This document shows, piece after piece, positions 13,952 through 17,962 of a stretch of DNA of 17,962 nucleotides. A model generated the notes under the pieces. The model made no database searches. It saw nothing but the letters and a program-made list of their open reading frames with translations, and was not told where the DNA came from. The translations under genes and the position numbers were made by a program. Source of the DNA: an uncultured Acidimicrobiaceae bacterium (lineage in GTDB: Bacteria > Actinomycetota > Acidimicrobiia > Acidimicrobiales > Ilumatobacteraceae); contig CAIVDG010000079.1 in the NCBI GenBank assembly GCA_903904615.1, positions 1 to 17,962 on the forward strand, in the 5' to 3' direction. Position 1 is the stretch's first letter. Every line of letters starts with the position of its first letter.

Positions 13952-15900
13952 TTGTAGCTCCTTGTTGCAAGGTGAACTTCTTCGAAATCCAGTTTTTCCA
14001 CGTTGAGGACTGGCTTCATTGGGTCGCCGCCCCACTGCCATGCAGACACGTGGCAGTAGTTGTCGTCGTCGCGCAATGCTTCGCCGTCGTCGGTTTGGTA
14101 CTCGGCACGGAAGTGACCGCCGCAGCTTTCCTTGCGGTCGAGCGCGTCCTTACACATGAGCATTCCCAACTGGAAGAAGTCGTCTACACGGCCAGCCTTT
14201 TCCAAGGTTTGGTTCATGCTTTCGCTATCGCCGGTGACGCGCAGGTCCTTCTTGAACTCTTCGTAGAGAGCAGGGATTTCCGACAGTGCCTTTTCGAGGC
14301 CTTGTTCGGTGCGCTCCATGCCGCAGTAATCCCAAATGATCTTTCCGAGTTCGCGATGGAAGAAGTCGGGAGACTTTGTTCCGCCGATTGCGAGGTACCC
14401 AGCAAAGCGTTCCTTCGCTGCAGCTTCTGCGGCTTTGAACTCTGGGTGATCGGTGCCTGGCATTGGCTTGTTCAGCATTGGTGCCAGGTAGTTACCGATT
14501 GTGTACGGCAAGACGAAGTAGCCATCTGACAAACCTTGCATGAGCGCAGATGCACCAAGACGGTTTGCGCCGTGGTCGGAGAAGTTTGCTTCACCTGCTG
14601 CATACAGACCAGGAATGTTGGTCATGAGTTCGTAGTCAACCCACAAGCCACCCATGGTGTAGTGAGACGCTGGATAAATACGCATTGGTGTGTCGTATGG
14701 GTTTTCGCCCGCAATGCGCTCGTACATCTCGAAGAGGTTTCCGTAGCGCTCTTCCACCACTTCGCGACCGAGGCGATTAATGGCATCGGAGAAGTCAAGG
14801 TAGACACCGTTCTTCTTTGGACCAACGCCAAGACCCTTGTCAACAGCACGCTTTGCGGCGCGTGACGAAATGTCGCGCGGTGCAAGGTTGCCGAACGATG
14901 GATACAAACGCTCAAGGTAATAGTCGCGCTCGCTCTCAGGAATTTCGTGAGCAGGACGAGTTTCGTCTGGGTTTGTTGGCACCCACACGCGACCGTCGTT
15001 ACGAAGCGACTCTGACATGAGTGTCAACTTCGATTGGCTGTCGTCGCTCTGTGGAATACAGGTGGGGTGAATCTGGGTGTAGCAGGGGTTTGCAAACAAT
15101 GCGCCCTTGCGGTGTGCACGCCATGCTGCAGTGACGTTGCACGCCATTGCATTTGTTGACAAGAAGAATGCGTTTCCGTATCCGCCTGTTGCAAGTACCA
15201 CGGCGTGTGCCGAGTGAGATGTGAGCTCGCCAGTGACAAGGTCACGAACAACAATTCCGGCTGCACGACCGTCGACAACAACGATGTCGATCAGTTCGGA
15301 ACGGTTGAACAAGCGAATACCACCAAGGCCTACTTGGCGTGAGAACTGCTGGTATGCACCAAGCAGAAGCTGCTGACCGGTTTGACCGCGTGCGTAAAAC
15401 GTACGGCTGACCTGTGCACCACCGAATGAACGGTTGTCCAAAAGACCACCGTATTCACGGGCGAACGGAACACCCTGGGCCACCATTTGGTCAATGATGT
15501 CAACGCTGTTTTCGGCGAGACGATGAACGTTTGCTTCGCGTGCGCGGAAGTCGCCGCCCTTGACGGTGTCGTAGAACAAACGGTGAATGCTGTCGCCGTC
15601 ACCCTTGTAGTTCTTTGCTCCGTTGATTCCGCCCTGTGCTGCAATTGAGTGAGCACGACGTGCGGAGTCGTGAAACGTGAATGCATCTACTTGGTAACCA
15701 AGTTCTGCGAGCGTCGCTGCAGCTGATGCGCCAGCGAGTCCGGTTCCAACAACAATGACTTTGAACTTGCGCTTGTTGTTGGGGTTCACCAACTTCATGT
15801 CGGACTTGTAGGTGTTCCACTTATCCGCCATGGCGCCAGCAGGAATCTTGCTGTCGAGTTGCACTGTGTTTTGTGCGAGGAGTTGATCTGTGAGGCTCAT
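13948..15900 (-). CDS. sdhA: Succinate dehydrogenase flavoprotein subunit
   Basis: 650 residues, the length typical of the SdhCAB type with one membrane anchor. The Rossmann FAD-binding motif is at 51-57 (VGTGLAG). H84 in RRAHSIAAQGG is the expected covalent FAD attachment histidine. The catalytic region contains the APRDISSRA arginine segment and HYTMGG, both conserved in succinate dehydrogenases and fumarate reductases. The C-terminal part has a GHFRAEY-type segment (SCGGHFR). It oxidises succinate to fumarate at the cytoplasmic face of the membrane. It follows sdhC by 18 bases with only a weak GAGA ribosome site, and its TGA overlaps the sdhB start. Confidence 0.95.
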   Translation of the reverse strand: MSLTDQLLAQNTVQLDSKIPAGAMADKWNTYKSDMKLVNPNNKRKFKVIVVGTGLAGASAAATLAELGYQVDAFTFHDSARRAHSIAAQGGINGAKNYKGDGDSIHRLFYDTVKGGDFRAREANVHRLAENSVDIIDQMVAQGVPFAREYGGLLDNRSFGGAQVSRTFYARGQTGQQLLLGAYQQFSRQVGLGGIRLFNRSELIDIVVVDGRAAGIVVRDLVTGELTSHSAHAVVLATGGYGNAFFLSTNAMACNVTAAWRAHRKGALFANPCYTQIHPTCIPQSDDSQSKLTLMSESLRNDGRVWVPTNPDETRPAHEIPESERDYYLERLYPSFGNLAPRDISSRAAKRAVDKGLGVGPKKNGVYLDFSDAINRLGREVVEERYGNLFEMYERIAGENPYDTPMRIYPASHYTMGGLWVDYELMTNIPGLYAAGEANFSDHGANRLGASALMQGLSDGYFVLPYTIGNYLAPMLNKPMPGTDHPEFKAAEAAAKERFAGYLAIGGTKSPDFFHRELGKIIWDYCGMERTEQGLEKALSEIPALYEEFKKDLRVTGDSESMNQTLEKAGRVDDFFQLGMLMCKDALDRKESCGGHFRAEYQTDDGEALRDDDNYCHVSAWQWGGDPMKPVLNVEKLDFEEVHLATRSYK

Positions 15901-15918
15901 GAGTATCTCTTTCTTCGA

Positions 15919-16698
15919 TTAACTAATAACGCCAGCCATAACGGCGACAGGGAATGAGACGTTTCCGATGACAACGACAGCTGCGAATCCGGTGGCGAAT
16001 GCGCGACGCCATTTGTTGAATCGTGGATTGTTCCAACCAAGCGACTGGAAGATGCTCCATGCGCCGTGAAAAAGGTGAATGCCCAACAAGATGTTGGCTA
16101 CTACGTAGAACAACGCCACTGGTGTGCGCTCGAAGCTGGCAATAACGCTGACGTAGACGGCTTTGACTTTTTCAGTGTCGCCTTCGTACGCCACCATGTT
16201 GCCCACTTCGGAGTTCACAACACCGAAGGTCAAGTCGAGCAAGTGCCACACGATGAACGACAAAACGATGATTCCGGACCATCGCATTGTGCGACTTGCA
16301 AAGTTCGCGATTTGGTAGTCGCGGGCACTTTGGTACTTCACGGGACGCGCTTCACGATTCAGACGTGTGAGCGACCATGCAGCATGAAGGTGCAAGAACA
16401 ACATGGTGATGAGGCCACCACGAAGAATCCACAGCACCCAGCCCTTGGGGGCAAGCGGATACAGAAGTGTCTGCAGGAAGTGCGCGTAATGGTCCAGGTC
16501 GGACGCACCCGCATACATCTTCAGGTTGCCGATCATGTGAAAGAGGACAAAGCCCATCATGGCGATGCCTGTGACTGCCATGACGTACTTCTTGCCCACC
16601 GCGGTGGAATAGAGGTCAATTAGGAAGGGACGACGCTTCTTTGCTCGATTCGCGGTGCCCGTGACCGGACCGCGGTGGCTCGTGACTACTTGTGCCAT
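15919..16698 (-). CDS. sdhC: Succinate dehydrogenase cytochrome b558-type membrane anchor
   Basis: 259 residues from ATG 16698, set by AAGGAG 7 bases upstream; the longer open frame to 16863 has no such site. Five membrane helices are visible at about 36-56, 87-110, 139-160, 195-217 and 234-255. Histidines placed in or beside them (H54, H103, H105, H152, H208, H211) can supply ligands for two b hemes. This is the fused single-subunit anchor (TIGR02046-like), so the absence of a separate sdhD is expected. It passes electrons to menaquinone, or takes them from it, in the cytoplasmic membrane. It is the first gene of sdhCAB and diverges from hppA. Its leader contains a GC-rich hairpin just before the ribosome site. 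Confidence 0.92.
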   Translation of the reverse strand: MAQVVTSHRGPVTGTANRAKKRRPFLIDLYSTAVGKKYVMAVTGIAMMGFVLFHMIGNLKMYAGASDLDHYAHFLQTLLYPLAPKGWVLWILRGGLITMLFLHLHAAWSLTRLNREARPVKYQSARDYQIANFASRTMRWSGIIVLSFIVWHLLDLTFGVVNSEVGNMVAYEGDTEKVKAVYVSVIASFERTPVALFYVVANILLGIHLFHGAWSIFQSLGWNNPRFNKWRRAFATGFAAVVVIGNVSFPVAVMAGVIS

Positions 16699-16882
16699 AT
16701 GGGGACTCCTTGCGGGCGGGGTTTTCCCGCCTTTGCAAACTCGAGGGAAACGGTACCCCTCTTGGGCCCCTGGCGACCAACTTGTGAAGTTCTCCAATTG
16801 GTGTCGTTGTTCACTACTGTTGACCTGTCCACTCAGAGGGTCCCGTTTCGCGGGTCCCCCCAACCTGCCAGGAGTTCATTCG
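16699..16882 (-). promoter_or_regulatory. Divergent sdhC / hppA intergenic control region
   Basis: A 184-base gap should hold both promoters. On the minus strand TTGGTC (16775-16780) and TACCGT (16750-16755) with a 19-base spacer are a possible sdhC promoter. A perfect hairpin GGCGGG-loop-CCCGCC (16715-16731) lies next to the sdhC ribosome site. For hppA, TACTGT at 16815-16820 is a possible -10 without a clear -35. A second hairpin (16838-16858, built from two GGGTCCC copies, with one T-T mismatch) lies before the hppA GGAG. The promoter assignments are weak; the hairpins are directly visible. Confidence 0.4.
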
Positions 16883-17962
16883 GTGTCAGGAATATTTGCA
16901 GCTGAGGGCGGTTACCAAGAGTTCGTACTCAAGGGCGGAGAATGGGCGGTGTTGTGGCTTTCAGCCGCAGCAGCGATCCTTGCCATCGCCGTTGGGTTCT
17001 TCTTGGTCCGCTCAGTCATGGCGGCCGACGAAGGTACGCCAAAGATGAAAGAGATCGCATTAGCGATTCAGGAAGGTGCTTGGGCATACCTCAAGCGTCA
17101 GTTCAAGACCATTGGTGTCATCCTGATTCCTCTTGCAATCATCGTGTTCGTCACGTCAACCGCGATTCTGAAGGGAGATAAGACCGAAGCATTGTCATTC
17201 GTACAGGCTGGCATTTGGCGAACGGTCGCATTCATCCTCGGATGTCTCGCATCCGGTCTCACCGGTTACATCGGCATGACCCTTGCAACACGAGGCAACG
17301 TACGTACGGCAGCAGCCGCACTCACCAACTCAATGCCGAAGGCGCTCACTGTTGCCTTCCGCACAGGCGGTGTTGCTGGCATGTTCACCGTCGGACTTGG
17401 TCTCATTGGTGCAACAGGAATCATCATGATCTTCCAAAACACATCAAGCGTCATGCTTGTTGGATTCGGTTTTGGTGGATCACTTCTTGCTCTCTTCCTC
17501 CGCGTTGGCGGTGGCATTTTCACCAAGGCAGCTGACGTAGGTGCTGACCTTGTTGGAAAGGTCGAAGCAGGAATTCCAGAAGACGACCCACGCAACCCCG
17601 CAACAATCGCTGACAACGTTGGCGACAACGTTGGCGACTGCGCCGGTATGGCCGCTGACCTTTTCGAGAGCTATGAAGTAACGCTTGTTGCATCAATCAT
17701 CCTTGGCGTTGCAGCGTTCAACTCAATCGGTCTTAACCCAGCCATGGGACTTGTGTTCCCACTTGCAGCGCGCGCAATTGGTGTTATTGCATCAATCGCT
17801 GGCGTTTTCGCAGTGAAGGCGAAAGAAGGCGAAACAGATGCGTTGAAGCCAATCAACAAGGGCTTCCTTGTTGCTGGTTCTCTCACACTCGTCGGAACAC
17901 TTGCACTTGCACTCTCGTACGTAGGCAACAAGGCAACAACGTTGTCCGATGCAGTCGTGAAA
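16883..17962 (+). CDS. hppA: Membrane-bound ion-pumping pyrophosphatase, N-terminal part
   Basis: The first 360 residues; the gene runs off the right edge. It starts at GTG 16883 with GGAG 8 bases upstream. Several membrane helices are visible (for example about 22-43, 76-94 and 112-134). The pyrophosphate site motifs are intact: DVGADLVGK at 218-226, EAGIPEDDPRN at 228-238 and DNVGDNVGD at 244-252. The enzyme hydrolyses cytoplasmic pyrophosphate and pumps protons (or sodium) across the membrane. Whether it is potassium-dependent is set by residues beyond the window, so this cannot be told. It diverges from sdhCAB. A 12-base tandem repeat at 17612-17635 simply encodes the repeated DNVG motif. 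Confidence 0.95.
   Translation, partial: MSGIFAAEGGYQEFVLKGGEWAVLWLSAAAAILAIAVGFFLVRSVMAADEGTPKMKEIALAIQEGAWAYLKRQFKTIGVILIPLAIIVFVTSTAILKGDKTEALSFVQAGIWRTVAFILGCLASGLTGYIGMTLATRGNVRTAAAALTNSMPKALTVAFRTGGVAGMFTVGLGLIGATGIIMIFQNTSSVMLVGFGFGGSLLALFLRVGGGIFTKAADVGADLVGKVEAGIPEDDPRNPATIADNVGDNVGDCAGMAADLFESYEVTLVASIILGVAAFNSIGLNPAMGLVFPLAARAIGVIASIAGVFAVKAKEGETDALKPINKGFLVAGSLTLVGTLALALSYVGNKATTLSDAVVK

Noticed and set aside
17612..17635. Tandem 12-base repeat GACAACGTTGGC twice
   Set aside because: It encodes the conserved DNVGDNVGD pyrophosphatase motif, so protein function explains it.
1..17962. Search for mobile elements, CRISPR arrays, tRNA genes and defence genes
   Set aside because: No transposase, integrase, phage or defence protein, repeat-spacer array or tRNA-like cloverleaf was seen; all sizeable frames are assigned to housekeeping or regulatory families, or are shadows.

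Overview
The window looks like ordinary chromosome from a mid-GC actinobacterium, most likely of class Acidimicrobiia (aquatic Ilumatobacter-type lineages fit best). The pointers are two WhiB-family proteins, a SenX3/RegX3-type two-component pair with PhoU, a PF10103 zincin-like protein, a single-subunit (b558-type) succinate dehydrogenase anchor, a membrane pyrophosphatase, and several genes that look leaderless (a TANNNT -10 hexamer 6-7 bases before the start codon). The taxonomic call is inference from protein resemblance. No rRNA, tRNA, CRISPR array, insertion sequence, phage gene or defence locus was found.

Layout. 1-843 (minus): moaE, a small one-helix membrane protein and the 5' end of mreB, packed as one transcription unit. 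929-2895 (plus): a membrane-anchored, degenerate trypsin-like protein, then a PF10103 protein whose HExxH zinc motif is altered. 2837-6695 (minus): phoU, a SenX3-like kinase, a RegX3-like regulator and an MFS transporter in tight order; the transporter tail overlaps the PF10103 gene on the opposite strand by 59 bp. 6781-7047 (minus): a small conserved-looking protein of unknown function. 7338-8928: two WhiB genes facing each other around a divergent tatA / glutamate formimidoyltransferase pair. 9054-13072: a von Willebrand A (vWA) protein and its MoxR-type AAA+ ATPase on the minus strand, with a stand-alone class III adenylate cyclase on the plus strand between them. 13123-16698 (minus): the sdhCAB operon, closed by a strong intrinsic terminator. 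16883-17962 (plus): the first 360 codons of hppA, divergent from sdhC.

How the genes relate. phoU-senX3-regX3 should read phosphate status; no pst transporter genes are visible here. SdhCAB feeds succinate electrons to the quinone pool, and HppA would couple pyrophosphate hydrolysis to ion pumping across the same membrane. The MoxR and vWA proteins are a typical chaperone-like pair. No clearly new multi-gene system could be demonstrated. The observations most worth a second look are the two adjacent apparent pseudoproteases, the recurring leaderless start architecture, the cyclase gene wedged into the MoxR/vWA pair, the 65-residue membrane protein coupled to mreB, and the candidate operators in front of the two whiB genes.
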